Part shown: in pieces, positions 27,901-37,070 of the stretch
Numbering within the stretch: position 1 is the first letter of the stretch
Layout of the letters: each line of letters begins with the position of its first letter
DNA from: Gemmataceae bacterium
GTDB lineage: Bacteria > Planctomycetota > Planctomycetia > Gemmatales > Gemmataceae
DNA: 64,000 nt
Assembly: GCA_019636445.1 (NCBI GenBank)
Contig: JAHBXO010000027.1
Span: 1 to 64,000 of the forward strand
Direction: 5' to 3'
Notes under the pieces: model-generated
What the model saw: the letters and a program-made list of their open reading frames with translations, nothing else
Told to the model about the DNA's origin: nothing
Databases searched by the model: none
Position numbers and translations under genes: made by a program

Positions 27901-28313
27901 TGCTGGAAGGTCCGCCGGAGATCGGAATGGCCGTTCGCCGTCAGGCGTTCTTCGGGCTGCGCGGGGCGTCGGTCAAAGTCGGTACCGAGGCGCGGACGAT
28001 CGATCTGTGGGAAGACGGTGGTAAGGAACCTCTCGATTTCACTCGCAAACCGATTCGATTTCAGGATTGGAATACCTTGCGTGTGTTGGTCAAGAACAAT
28101 CAACTCCAGTCGTTCGTCGGACCATCCGGGACTCCGCAAACGACTCCGGTGTTTTCGCGGGCTGTCAAAATGCCACAGTCGGGTCAGGTCGAAATCGGGA
28201 TCGGTTATCCGCGCCAGCCCAAGGCCGCCGTCGTCGAGTTCAAGAATATCGTCGTGAAAAGCCCGGACGGAAAAATCCTCTGGGAAGGCCTCCCGGAACT
28301 GCCCACGCCGTGA
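24906..28313 (+). CDS. Ser/Thr kinase with anti-sigma zinc finger and three DUF1080-like domains
   Basis: The 1135-residue protein begins with a zf-HC2 anti-sigma-like finger (His31, Cys35, Cys38 in HITTCADCRQR). A complete Hanks kinase follows (GHGGMGEIF, Lys125, HRDIKPSN about 216-223, DFG 239-241), then a membrane helix at about 400-423 (WPAVALGLVLLAVGAAAVGS). The outer region has two clear DUF1080 domains (FTPLFNGKDLTGWETSG; FVSLFNGKQVTGLRG) and a third divergent one (GFWTINGEILKGRASS). An Asp run (EDDDDDDDDQ) lies in the middle. The zinc finger next to a sigma-factor gene suggests that this protein controls that sigma factor, coupling an external signal to transcription. This coupling is inferred from order and domains. 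Confidence 0.9.
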   Translation: MTAAQHPSDEQLSHYGLGKLAGAAVETVEAHITTCADCRQRVANLSADGFLDRLKRAAQPEAMSGFEASQPPVEKSTVFSGDDANIPAALLTLSMYKDVRRLGHGGMGEIFLARNVHMDREEVLKVMSKSMMERSGAAARFRREIRSVGQLNHANIVTTYGVQQVGDTVVLSMEYAGEDLAKHLERRGPLPVARACYYIHQAALGLQFAHEKGLVHRDIKPSNLMVLQNGAKWQVKILDFGLAKSRTEPSDISDVDHQTKTGQSLGTPAYMAPEQIRDAKSVDIRADIYALGCTLYFLLTGRPPFVEDNIMSLIFAHGEKVPQPTNELRADVPAALAELIAKMLAKDPKDRPQTPAEVAKALVPFIRPGAKPSEVVTTASQAETDVASQTQPIITRTDYPPPSRKRWPAVALGLVLLAVGAAAVGSLFIKTKDGTIELTDLDPDAAVYVDGDKVTVKWADGKQIAEVRAKPGTRKIEVKQGDITVLGETVEVESNGRKVLSARQKIEPLPEKPPVPNPGTGPPPPKSEFTPLFNGKDLTGWETSGMGPGSWRVENGVLVGSFVKNGGGTILTWPKGLAPRHYHLRLVLKKSDEWAALIALFCDMKYTANNKNPGVWPWGGPGPGRYIVYTGCTTPKPDYEVGRLAYVAGNSRDSAALLGGPMPIASNEWYTMDIIVLGQRVTVDVNGTRRADYTDPDLPPEGRPFTLGCPGGATVRFKSVEFKELPAPAPAPKFVSLFNGKQVTGLRGFPSYKGTWAIENDLLVLRGIRNPRTHPAPANAGVLESTRSYGDFVLRIEHAPLEPTDRSMPIIVRLTSSRQPFVGYYISGGGFSKKGNWISPGEIQYKTSKEDDDDDDDDQAQTSQGFRPVEPIRNKPYTIEIMAVGNRISTSIDGVKVHEVTDPSPTRGPIRLRAKKATRVRYQKIEIQDLSAPNAKEPAPEVLQPVDPPAPEEDRTAKIRGVGFWTINGEILKGRASSSAITFGDPKWTDYECQMDFRVLEGPPEIGMAVRRQAFFGLRGASVKVGTEARTIDLWEDGGKEPLDFTRKPIRFQDWNTLRVLVKNNQLQSFVGPSGTPQTTPVFSRAVKMPQSGQVEIGIGYPRQPKAAVVEFKNIVVKSPDGKILWEGLPELPTP

Positions 28314-28406
28314 GGGCGCGCGCCCCCTTCCCCCGTCCGTAAAATAGCGTCTTGCTCTCGGCGTCGCGCTTCGCGGTCCGCTGATGGGTTACTGCGAGCC
28401 GACGCC

Positions 28407-30530
<2,124 letters not shown>

Positions 30531-30538
30531 TTGCATTT

Positions 30539-30659
30539 GTTTAGCGGCGACGCGGAGTCTTCGGAGCCGAGCGCGGAGAGCGTCGGACAAAACTCAGCAA
30601 CCATCACGTACCAACGACGTTACGCGCTCGGCTCCGAAGACTCCGCCTCGCCGCTAAAC
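30539..30659. repeat. REPIN, family 1: inverted REP pair upstream of RAYT
   Basis: Arms of 37 bp at 30539-30575 and 30623-30659 are inverted with one mismatch and enclose 47 bp. The arm starts GTTTAGCGGCGACG and contains CGCGGAGTCTTCGGAGC. It lies between the EF-G paralogue and the RAYT gene. Confidence 0.93.
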
Positions 30660-30670
30660 GAGGTTGCGTG

Positions 30671-31267
30671 ATGGTCATTGCCTCACACGTCATCTTTTCG
30701 GCCTACGGGTTCTGGTTACCCAATGACCCGCGCGGGTCGTGGTCCGAATTCGTCCGCAAATGGGAACTCTTCCTCGCCGGTGGCAAGGCGACCAAAACAA
30801 ACGAGACTCGATCCCTCGCCTACGATCCGCACGACCGCGCGAAACGCCTCGCAACGAATAACGCGCTCTCATTGCCTCCGGTGAAGTTCACGGGCATCCA
30901 GGCCCGCGCCCTCGGCCGCGGCTTCGCGGAGTATGTTCAAAATTCGAATCTCGAAGTCTGGGCGTGCAGCATCATGCCGGATCACATCCACCTTGTCACC
31001 GCCCGGCATCGATTGCATGTCGAGCAACTCGTGATTCAGTTAAAGTCATCCGCGACGCGGCATCTCGTGGAGGAAGGCATTCATCCATTTCAAAGCATGA
31101 AATCATCCGACGGCCCGCCACCGAAGTGTTTCGCGAAGGGTGAGTGGAAGGTGTTCCTCGATTCGCCGGAGGATGTGCATCGCGCGATTCGGTACGTCGA
31201 GAACAATCCGATCAAGGACGGATTGCCGCCGCAGCGCTGGGCGTTCGTCCAACCACCCACCGTTTAG
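30671..31267 (+). CDS. REP-associated tyrosine transposase (RAYT, IS200-like Y1 fold)
   Basis: The 198-residue protein has the HUH motif in PDHIHLVTARHR (His105, His107) and a catalytic Tyr candidate (Tyr175) in RYVENNPIKDGLPPQRW, the arrangement of RAYT proteins. These nick single-stranded REP hairpins. The ATG at 30671 is preceded by GAGG at 30660, right after the REPIN; GTG 30668 is a possible one-codon-longer start. The stop codon TAG lies within the downstream REP arm (GTTTAG). Intact length and catalytic residues suggest it is active. The gene is somewhat poorer in GC than its neighbours. Confidence 0.9.
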   Translation: MVIASHVIFSAYGFWLPNDPRGSWSEFVRKWELFLAGGKATKTNETRSLAYDPHDRAKRLATNNALSLPPVKFTGIQARALGRGFAEYVQNSNLEVWACSIMPDHIHLVTARHRLHVEQLVIQLKSSATRHLVEEGIHPFQSMKSSDGPPPKCFAKGEWKVFLDSPEDVHRAIRYVENNPIKDGLPPQRWAFVQPPTV

Positions 31268-31298
31268 CGGCGACGCGGAGTCTTCGGAGCGGAGCGCG
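31262..31298 (+). repeat. Single REP arm, family 1, at the RAYT stop codon
   Basis: These 37 bp are identical to the left REPIN arm at 30539-30575 except one base. The TAG in its GTTTAG head is the RAYT stop codon. It ends 5 bp from the stop codon of the convergent corA gene. Confidence 0.93.
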
Positions 31299-31303
31299 TC
31301 ACT

Positions 31304-32374
31304 TCAGATCCACTTCCGCCAGCGGAAGATGCCCAACGTGCCGATGGCCGTGATCGCCATCAGGCCCAGCGCGTAGTAGTAGCCGTTGGGCCATTCCGTC
31401 TCCGGCATGTGCTTGAAGTTCATCCCGTAGATGCCGGCAATCAATGTCAGCGGCAGGATGATCGTCGAGATCATCGTCAGCACCTTCATGATCTCGTTCA
31501 GCTTGTTCGAGGCCGCCGCGAGATGCGTCTGCATCAGGTCGCTCACCATCTCGCGGGCACCCTCGATCAGTTCCGTGTAGCGCACGAGGTGGTCGTAGAC
31601 GTTGCGGTAGTAGACGCGTTCGTCCGCCTGCACCAGCGCGAACTCGCCGCGCACGAGTCGCGCCAGCACCTCGCGCTCGAGGATCAGCGTCTTCCGCAGG
31701 AAGATCACCTGACGTTTCAGCCGCAGCAGGTGCGTGAGGGTTTGCCGGGTCGGTTTCGAGAAGAGGCGGATTTCGAGTTTGTCCAGCCGTTCGCCGAAGC
31801 GTTCCACGACCGGGGCGTACTCGTCCACCATTTCGTCGAGGATCAGATGGAACAGGAAGTCCGGCCCGCGGCGCGTCGTGTCGCCGTGCCGGCGGACGAA
31901 CTCGCACACGGCCGCCACGCACGGGAGTGGATCGTAGTGGTGCGTGATCAGGACGTTCCGCGTCAGGATGCCGCTGAGTTGCGGTCGCTTCCACCCGATG
32001 CGCATGACCGATCGCTTCGGCAGCCCCGGCTCGATCGTTTCGGTGAAATCCGGCGGCGTGCCCGATTCGGGCTGGCAAATCTCCACGGGCAGCGGGTTCA
32101 CAATGACGCACAGGTAGTCCGGGAACTCCTCCACTTTGGGCAGGTGCGCCCCTTCCTCCGGCAGGCGCCGCGGCCGCGTCACGTCATCCCGCGTCAGCGG
32201 GTGGATTGGCAGGAACCCCTTGAAGACCCGATCCTCTTCTTCCGGTGTCGGGTTCTCCAGGTCGATCCAGATCATCGACTCGCCGGTCAGTGCTGTCGCC
32301 CCGGCCGGCAGTTCGGCCGAAACCGGACAAGTAGCGGCGTCGGTGTCCGGCTCCCAGCGATAGACGCGGATCAT
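31304..32374 (-). CDS. corA: CorA-family magnesium/divalent cation transporter
   Basis: The 356-residue protein has a long cytoplasmic domain and two C-terminal membrane helices joined by the selectivity motif YGMNFKHMPE. This GMN loop defines the CorA family of pentameric Mg2+ (also Co2+, Ni2+) channels. The first helix is MISTIILPLTLIAGI and the second YYYALGLMAITAIGTLGIF. The start at 32374 (MIRVYRWEPD) leaves no visible Shine-Dalgarno, and its leader runs at once into an inverted repeat that ends 7 bp upstream. Its stop abuts the RAYT-linked repeat at 31298. Length is usual for the family. Confidence 0.92.
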   Translation of the reverse strand: MIRVYRWEPDTDAATCPVSAELPAGATALTGESMIWIDLENPTPEEEDRVFKGFLPIHPLTRDDVTRPRRLPEEGAHLPKVEEFPDYLCVIVNPLPVEICQPESGTPPDFTETIEPGLPKRSVMRIGWKRPQLSGILTRNVLITHHYDPLPCVAAVCEFVRRHGDTTRRGPDFLFHLILDEMVDEYAPVVERFGERLDKLEIRLFSKPTRQTLTHLLRLKRQVIFLRKTLILEREVLARLVRGEFALVQADERVYYRNVYDHLVRYTELIEGAREMVSDLMQTHLAAASNKLNEIMKVLTMISTIILPLTLIAGIYGMNFKHMPETEWPNGYYYALGLMAITAIGTLGIFRWRKWI

Positions 32375-32381
32375 GGAATTT

Positions 32382-32496
32382 AGCCACAGATAAACGCAGA
32401 TGAACACAGATAAGAGGAAGACAATTTACAGGCTGCCGATCCTGATGGGATTCTTTTGATCGGTTTATCTGTGTTGATCCGTGTTCATCTGTGGCC
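32382..32496. repeat. Inverted repeat of ACAGATGAA-type units
   Basis: Arms at 32382-32413 and 32465-32496 (32 bp, about 27 matches) are inverted around 51 bp. Each arm is built of near-repeats of CACAGATGAA and ACACAGATAA. It lies between the AAA+ ATPase stop (32510) and the corA start (32374), replacing the normal leader of corA. The spacer holds nothing recognised. Confidence 0.88.
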
Positions 32497-32509
32497 TTCT
32501 CTCTTCGTC

Positions 32510-33919
32510 TCACGTCTCGTAGACGATCCGGCCGTGCTTGCTGGCGCGGCTGATGCGGTCGCCGGCGTAGAGGCCGGCCAGCACGAACTCCACGCAGGAG
32601 GCGCGGATCGCGTCGCTCTCGCCGGCGTTCACCTCGAACGCCTTGTCCCACGCCTTCGGCACGCGCTTCAACCGCTTCGCGTATTCCGCGCTTGGCAACA
32701 TATCGCCGACCTCCACCTTCACACCCTTGCCAAAGACTTCCGCGATCTCGTCCAGGCCGTGCTTCTCCACGTACTCGGCGAAGACGACGCGGATCGCATC
32801 GGCGATGATCGCCTCCAGCACCTGCTTTTCGGACATCTGGTTGGTGCCCATCAGGTCCAATTCGAGCTTGCCGAGCGAGGAGGTGGGCAGGTGGCCGAGG
32901 TCGCTGATGCGCGGCACGGCCGGCTTCTCGCCGAGCTTCACGCCGCGATGCCGGGCGCTTGCAACCATCGTGCGGTAGTTCGCCATGCTGAAGCGGGCGC
33001 TGACGCCGCTGGCGTGGTCCACGTACTTCGACTTCCGCGCCGAGACGCTGATCTGCTCGATGATCTCCTTCATGAAGTACGGCACGAAGACGGGGAACTC
33101 GCCGGCGAGGTCGAGGCCGTTCTCGGCTTCGATGATCTCGATGCCGAGTTGCCGCTCGCGCGGATAGTGCGTCTGGATCAGCGAGCCGATCCGGTCCTTC
33201 AACTGCGGGATGACCTTGCCGGAGCGGTTGTAGGTGGTCGGGTTCGCGCTGAAGAGGATGAGCACGTCGAGGTCGAACTGGATCGGATAGCCGCGGATCT
33301 GGACATCGCGCTCTTCGAGGATGTTGAAGAGGCCGACCTGGATGAGGTCGTCGAGTTCGGGAATCTCGTTCATGGCGAAGATGGCGCGGTGCATGCGCGG
33401 GATGAGGCCGAAGTGCAGGGCGTCCTCGGCGCTCATGCTGGTGCCGCCGGCGAGCTTGGCGGGGTCGATCTCGCCGATGATATCGGCGAACTTGGTCCCG
33501 GGGGCCAGCCGCTCGGCGTAGCGTTCCTTGCGGTGCCACCAGGCGATGGGAATCTGATCCTCCGGCGTGTTCGCGACGAGGTCCTTGCCCGCCTTCGTGA
33601 TCGGGTGGTACGGGTCTTCATGGACCGGCGAACCGGGTATGGCGAGGTACGGGACATACTCGTCGAGGAAGCGGACGAGCGATCGCATGATGCGGCTCTT
33701 CGCCTGCCCCTTCTCGCCGAGGAAGAGCATGTCGTGCCCGGCGAGGATGGCGATATTGATTTCGGGGATGACGGTGTCGTCGTAGCCGACGATGCCGGGG
33801 AAGAGTTCGTCGTTGTTCTTCATGGCCGCGAGGAAGTTGTCGCGGAGTTCGTCCTTGACGGTCTTGGATTGCCAGCCGGATTCGCGGAGTTGCTTCAGGG
33901 TGGTCGGGCGAGCGGTCAC
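32510..33919 (-). CDS. MoxR/magnesium-chelatase-like AAA+ ATPase
   Basis: The 469-residue protein has an AAA+ core with the nucleotide-binding loop GHDMLFLGEKGQAKSR (GEKGQAKS replacing the usual GxxGxGKT), then MHRAIFAMNEIPELDD as Walker B and sensor-1 FSANPTTYNRSG. This set matches the MoxR/ChlI-type ATPases, which act as chaperones that insert cofactors or metals, often with a VWA-domain partner. None is adjacent. The start at 33919 is GTG, preceded by GAGGA 8 bases upstream; the longer ATG-start version would extend into the divergent gene. It is likely transcribed together with corA only through the repeat. Function in this organism unknown. Confidence 0.8.
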   Translation of the reverse strand: MTARPTTLKQLRESGWQSKTVKDELRDNFLAAMKNNDELFPGIVGYDDTVIPEINIAILAGHDMLFLGEKGQAKSRIMRSLVRFLDEYVPYLAIPGSPVHEDPYHPITKAGKDLVANTPEDQIPIAWWHRKERYAERLAPGTKFADIIGEIDPAKLAGGTSMSAEDALHFGLIPRMHRAIFAMNEIPELDDLIQVGLFNILEERDVQIRGYPIQFDLDVLILFSANPTTYNRSGKVIPQLKDRIGSLIQTHYPRERQLGIEIIEAENGLDLAGEFPVFVPYFMKEIIEQISVSARKSKYVDHASGVSARFSMANYRTMVASARHRGVKLGEKPAVPRISDLGHLPTSSLGKLELDLMGTNQMSEKQVLEAIIADAIRVVFAEYVEKHGLDEIAEVFGKGVKVEVGDMLPSAEYAKRLKRVPKAWDKAFEVNAGESDAIRASCVEFVLAGLYAGDRISRASKHGRIVYET

Positions 33920-34004
33920 GGTCGCGTCCTCGGGTGCGGAGTCGATGCGACATTGTAGGCGCGCTGGATCGGGGCGGTTACAATGGCGAATAAGGAATAC
34001 CGCC

Positions 34005-34715
34005 ATGCCGCTGCTCGATCATTTCCGTCCGCCGGTCTCAAAGCGAATCCAATGGAATTCGCTCCATTCCGCCTGGGCGACTCGCCTGGCGGATCAGCTC
34101 TGTGAACGATTGCCCCCGGACTTCCGTGCTGAGGAGCACATCAAACTCCCCGGCGGGGTTGAGATCGACGTGGCAACCGTCCGCGATCGCAACAACTCCG
34201 GCGATCTTACGGAAGAGGAGCGGACGAGTTGGGTGCCACCTCCGCGAACCTGGCGCGTCGAAATCGAGTATCCGGGACAATTCGAGATTCGCATCCTGCG
34301 GTCGGACATCCGCGAAGTCGTGGCCGCGATCGAACTCGTCAGCCCGAGCAACAAGGACCGGCCGACGGAACGGGAGGCCTTCGCCGCGAAAGTTTGCAAC
34401 TATCTCGTATCGGGGATTTGCGTCCTCGTCGTGGACGTGGTTACTTCGCGCCGTGGGAACCTTCACAACGAGATCGCACGGATTTTGGACCTGCCCGCCG
34501 AGCAGCGTCTTCCCGCGGACACGGAACTTTACGCGGTGACGTACCGGCCGACTCTTCTGGGTGGTCAACCGTTATTGGATTTTTGGACACGCACATTCGC
34601 GGTCGGGGAGCAATTACCCGAAATGCCCTTGCGTTTGACGGGCGAATTATTCGTCCCGGTCGATCTGGAGGAAGCCTACGTGGACGTGTGTCGACGGCGG
34701 AAAGTTCTGGAATGA
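34005..34715 (+). CDS. DUF4058 family protein
   Basis: The 236-residue protein begins MPLLDHFRPPVSKRIQWNSL and contains AAIELVSPSNKDRPTERE and DVVTSRRGNL, which look like the PD-(D/E)xK-like core of the DUF4058 family (E and K in ELVSPSNK). These proteins are common in planctomycetes and cyanobacteria, often in many copies, and their role is unknown; a nuclease-like fold is an inference. The ATG at 34005 was chosen because the family begins here; AAGGAA precedes it. It is divergent from the AAA+ gene and ends in a perfect palindrome. Confidence 0.75.
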   Translation: MPLLDHFRPPVSKRIQWNSLHSAWATRLADQLCERLPPDFRAEEHIKLPGGVEIDVATVRDRNNSGDLTEEERTSWVPPPRTWRVEIEYPGQFEIRILRSDIREVVAAIELVSPSNKDRPTEREAFAAKVCNYLVSGICVLVVDVVTSRRGNLHNEIARILDLPAEQRLPADTELYAVTYRPTLLGGQPLLDFWTRTFAVGEQLPEMPLRLTGELFVPVDLEEAYVDVCRRRKVLE

Positions 34716-34716
34716 C

Positions 34717-34738
34717 GGGGCGCGGCCGGCCGCGCCCC
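34717..34738. terminator. Perfect 22-bp GC palindrome between convergent genes
   Basis: GGGGCGCGGCC and its exact complement meet without a spacer. It sits between the stop codons at 34715 and 34750. There is no long T run, so termination on both strands is likely but not certain. Confidence 0.6.
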
Positions 34739-34749
34739 CTCGGTCGGGG

Positions 34750-35271
34750 TCACTTCTTCCGCTTGTAAGTCACGGTGAACATCGGGTCCTTCCCGTCGCC
34801 CATGTACATCGCAAAGGTCGCGGTGTTCTCGTCCTTCCATTCCGTCACGGTCTTGTGCTTCTGGATTTTACCGTCCGGTCCGGGGGCGTCGCCGGACATG
34901 GTGAGCTTTTTGGTTTCCTTGTCGTAGGTCCCTTCGAGGATCATCGGGCTGGTGGACATGCTGTCGCACCAGATGCTGACGAATTTCTTCTTCTTGGCGT
35001 CGTAGGTGTCCATGCCTTTGCCGGCGAACTTGGTGCCGAAGAGTTCGATGTCGAGGGCGCTGGCGAGCCAGAGGCCGCCGAGTTCCATCTTGAAGGTCGA
35101 GGTGCCCTTGGCCTCGGTGCCTTCCATTTTCATGGTCACGTCCCAGGTGCCCTCCCACTTCTTGAGCATGTCGTGTTCCGGCCCGGGCTTGACCGGTTCC
35201 TGGGCGTGGGCGACGGGGCCGGCGACGATCGCGACGGCGGCGACGAGGACGAACGAACGCAGCATCGACAT
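34750..35271 (-). CDS. Secreted DUF1579 family protein
   Basis: The 173-residue protein has a signal peptide (MSMLRSFVLVAAVAIVAGPV, cleavage near AHAQ) and the DUF1579 core (EHDMLKKWEGTWDVTMKMEG, then LEGTYDKETKKLTMSGDAPG). The domain is a small beta-barrel, found widely in planctomycetes and other environmental bacteria, with unknown ligand. GGAGA lies upstream of the ATG at 35271; MLRSF two codons later is an alternative start. It is probably transcribed alone and is exported. Confidence 0.85.
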   Translation of the reverse strand: MSMLRSFVLVAAVAIVAGPVAHAQEPVKPGPEHDMLKKWEGTWDVTMKMEGTEAKGTSTFKMELGGLWLASALDIELFGTKFAGKGMDTYDAKKKKFVSIWCDSMSTSPMILEGTYDKETKKLTMSGDAPGPDGKIQKHKTVTEWKDENTATFAMYMGDGKDPMFTVTYKRKK

Positions 35272-35455
35272 GGGAACTCTCCGCGAGGGGCGACGCGCCG
35301 GCGGACGGGACGCCCGCCGCCGGTCGAGTCGTGTATGGATGTTTACGTTGCGGTTTTAGTCCCCACGCGGGCCGAATGCGATGTCCGTAGACGATTCGAA
35401 TTGTGGAATCGCGCCGGAGGATTCGTCAGAATCGACACAACCGTCAGGCGATCGG

Positions 35456-35656
35456 TCATTTTTTCAAAGCGCGGCCCGGTCGTCCGCCGGCGCGGCCCTT
35501 GAAGTACACGGAATTTTCCCGATCGGCGCTCTGGGCAATCTGTGCCGAGTGTCGGGGTTTTCGGCGGACGGGGGAACGGGCGAAGAAAACCAAAGATGCG
35601 GCGACGGAACCGCCGATGAGAAGCGTGCGAGTGGCTTCGCTGTGGATTTCGGCCAT
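35456..35656 (-). CDS. Possible small membrane protein, weak support
   Basis: The 66-residue frame reads MAEIHSEATRTLLIGGSVAA and a hydrophobic stretch, then a basic tail ending GRPGRALKK. It lies in the 402-bp gap (35272-35673) between the DUF1579 gene and the nucleotidyltransferase operon. There is no clear ribosome binding site, and the gap otherwise holds nothing recognised. A GC-rich frame of this size can be open by chance, so this is a low-confidence call. Confidence 0.3.
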   Translation of the reverse strand: MAEIHSEATRTLLIGGSVAASLVFFARSPVRRKPRHSAQIAQSADRENSVYFKGRAGGRPGRALKK

Positions 35657-35673
35657 TGGATGGAGGGATTCGC

Positions 35674-36435
35674 GTGTTGGATATTGTCATACCGATGGCC
35701 GGCCGGGGCAGCCGCTTCGCGGAGAAGGGATTCGCCCTTCCGAAACCGTTGATCCCGGTCTGCGGCGTGCCGATGACGAAGTTGGTCATCGAAAATCTGC
35801 GGCCGCGCGGTCCTCACGCGTTCACGTTCATCTGCCAGCGGTCGCACCTGAAGGAATACGACCTCGGCGCGAAACTGCGCCAGTGGGCGCCGGGCGCGAA
35901 CGTCATCGCGATCGACCGCGTGACCGAAGGGGCCGCGTGCACGGTGCTCCTCGCCGAGCACATTATCGACACCGATCGACCGTTGATGATCGCGAACTGC
36001 GACCAGTACATCGACACCGACATCGACGAGTATCTGGCCACGATGGAGCGGGACCAACTCGACGGCCTGATCATGACCATGACCGCGCACGACGCGAAGT
36101 GGTCCTTCGTCGGCTACGACGCCGCCGGCCGCGTGAACCGCGTCGTCGAGAAGCAGCCGATCTCCGATTCGGCCACGGTCGGCATCTACAACTTCCGCCG
36201 CGGCCGCGACTTCGTCGCCGCCGCGAAACGGATGATCGCCCGCGACCTGCGCGTCAACGGCGAGTTCTACGTCGCTCCGACCTACAACCAGCTGATCGAG
36301 GACGGCGCCCGGATCGGCGTGCACTCCATCGGCTCGCTCGGTGCCGGCATGTACGGCCTTGGCGTGCCCGAAGACCTCGCGCTGTTCGAGTCGCTGCCGA
36401 TCGCCCGGCACGTCCGCGGGCGGGTGGCCGCGTGA
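35674..36435 (+). CDS. NTP-transferase (sugar nucleotidyltransferase-like)
   Basis: The 253-residue protein starts at GTG 35674 (GGAGGG upstream). It opens with VLDIVIPMAGRGSRFAEKGF, the nucleotide-binding loop GxGxR of NTP transferases, and KPLIPVCGVPM supplies the conserved Lys. NCDQYIDTDIDEY contains the metal-binding Asp. The rest (FVGYDAAGRVNRVVEKQPIS) is typical of enzymes that attach a nucleotide to a sugar or small phosphate ester, and some relatives act on non-sugar phosphates in capsule pathways. It is the first gene of a tightly overlapping operon, so it should make an activated precursor for the following steps. Substrate unknown. Confidence 0.87.
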   Translation: MLDIVIPMAGRGSRFAEKGFALPKPLIPVCGVPMTKLVIENLRPRGPHAFTFICQRSHLKEYDLGAKLRQWAPGANVIAIDRVTEGAACTVLLAEHIIDTDRPLMIANCDQYIDTDIDEYLATMERDQLDGLIMTMTAHDAKWSFVGYDAAGRVNRVVEKQPISDSATVGIYNFRRGRDFVAAAKRMIARDLRVNGEFYVAPTYNQLIEDGARIGVHSIGSLGAGMYGLGVPEDLALFESLPIARHVRGRVAA

Positions 36436-37070
36436 TCGTTCTCAGCCACCGCGGCTACTGGAAGACGCCGGACGAGAAAAACACCGTCGCGGCGTTCCGC
36501 CGATCCTTCGACCTCGGCTTCGGCACCGAGACCGACGTGCGCGACCGGTTCGGCGAACTGGTGATCTCCCACGACATGCCCCGCGGCGGGGAACTGGCGT
36601 TCGACGCCTTCCTCGACCTGCTCGGCGACCGCGACCTCCCGCTGGCGATCAATGTGAAGGCCGACGGCCTGGCGGATGCCATCCGCGACGCCTTCGCGAA
36701 ACGGCCGCGACTCACGCGCTGGTTCGTGTTCGACATGTCGGTGCCCGATACGCTCCAGCAACTGGCGCGGGGCAACCCGACCTTCGCACGGCTCAGCGAA
36801 TACGAGCCCGCGATTCCGGATCGACTCGCGGACCGGATCGCCGGAATCTGGCTCGACGGCTTCCACGACGACTGGTGGACGACCGACCTGATCGAAACCT
36901 GGACGACGCGCGGCCGAACCGTCTGCGTCGTCTCGCCGGACCTGCACAAGCGCGATCCGGAGCCGGCGTGGGCGCGACTGCGCGCCGCGCAGTTCTCCCG
37001 CCCGGACCGCGTCCTGCTCTGCACCGACCAACCCGAAGACGCCGCCGCGCGGCAGGGAGGCGGACCATGA
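36432..37070 (+). CDS. Glycerophosphodiester phosphodiesterase-like protein
   Basis: The 212-residue protein starts at GTG 36432, overlapping the previous stop by 4 bases. It begins VIVLSHRGYWKTPDEKNTVA, the GDPD signature with catalytic His-Arg-Gly. TETDVRDRFGELVISHDMP provides the metal-binding Glu/Asp and the second catalytic His. It is somewhat shorter than stand-alone GDPDs (about 240-250), lacking part of the barrel's C-terminal strands. In this operon it may hydrolyse a phosphodiester intermediate, or act on glycerophosphoryl groups on a polymer. No signal peptide is seen, so it should be cytoplasmic. Confidence 0.8.
   Translation: MIVLSHRGYWKTPDEKNTVAAFRRSFDLGFGTETDVRDRFGELVISHDMPRGGELAFDAFLDLLGDRDLPLAINVKADGLADAIRDAFAKRPRLTRWFVFDMSVPDTLQQLARGNPTFARLSEYEPAIPDRLADRIAGIWLDGFHDDWWTTDLIETWTTRGRTVCVVSPDLHKRDPEPAWARLRAAQFSRPDRVLLCTDQPEDAAARQGGGP

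Larger units (their letters stand above)
30539..31298 (+). mobile_element. RAYT transposase unit with its REP sequences
   Basis: The unit has a two-arm REPIN (30539-30659), the RAYT gene (30671-31267) and a third arm (31262-31298) that overlaps the gene's stop codon. The left REP and the right REP are in the same orientation and differ at one of 37 bases, so the whole unit is bounded by near-identical direct copies. RAYTs are single-copy, domesticated relatives of IS200/IS605 transposases that move REP sequences in trans. Confidence 0.85.

Noticed and set aside
30539..31298. Ordinary IS200/IS605 insertion sequence
   Set aside because: The gene is RAYT-like and the flanks are REP arms with extra copies elsewhere as non-autonomous units, unlike an IS with its own ends only.
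35272..35673. tRNA or small RNA in the gap before the nucleotidyltransferase
   Set aside because: No cloverleaf, no conserved box and no strong hairpin were found.
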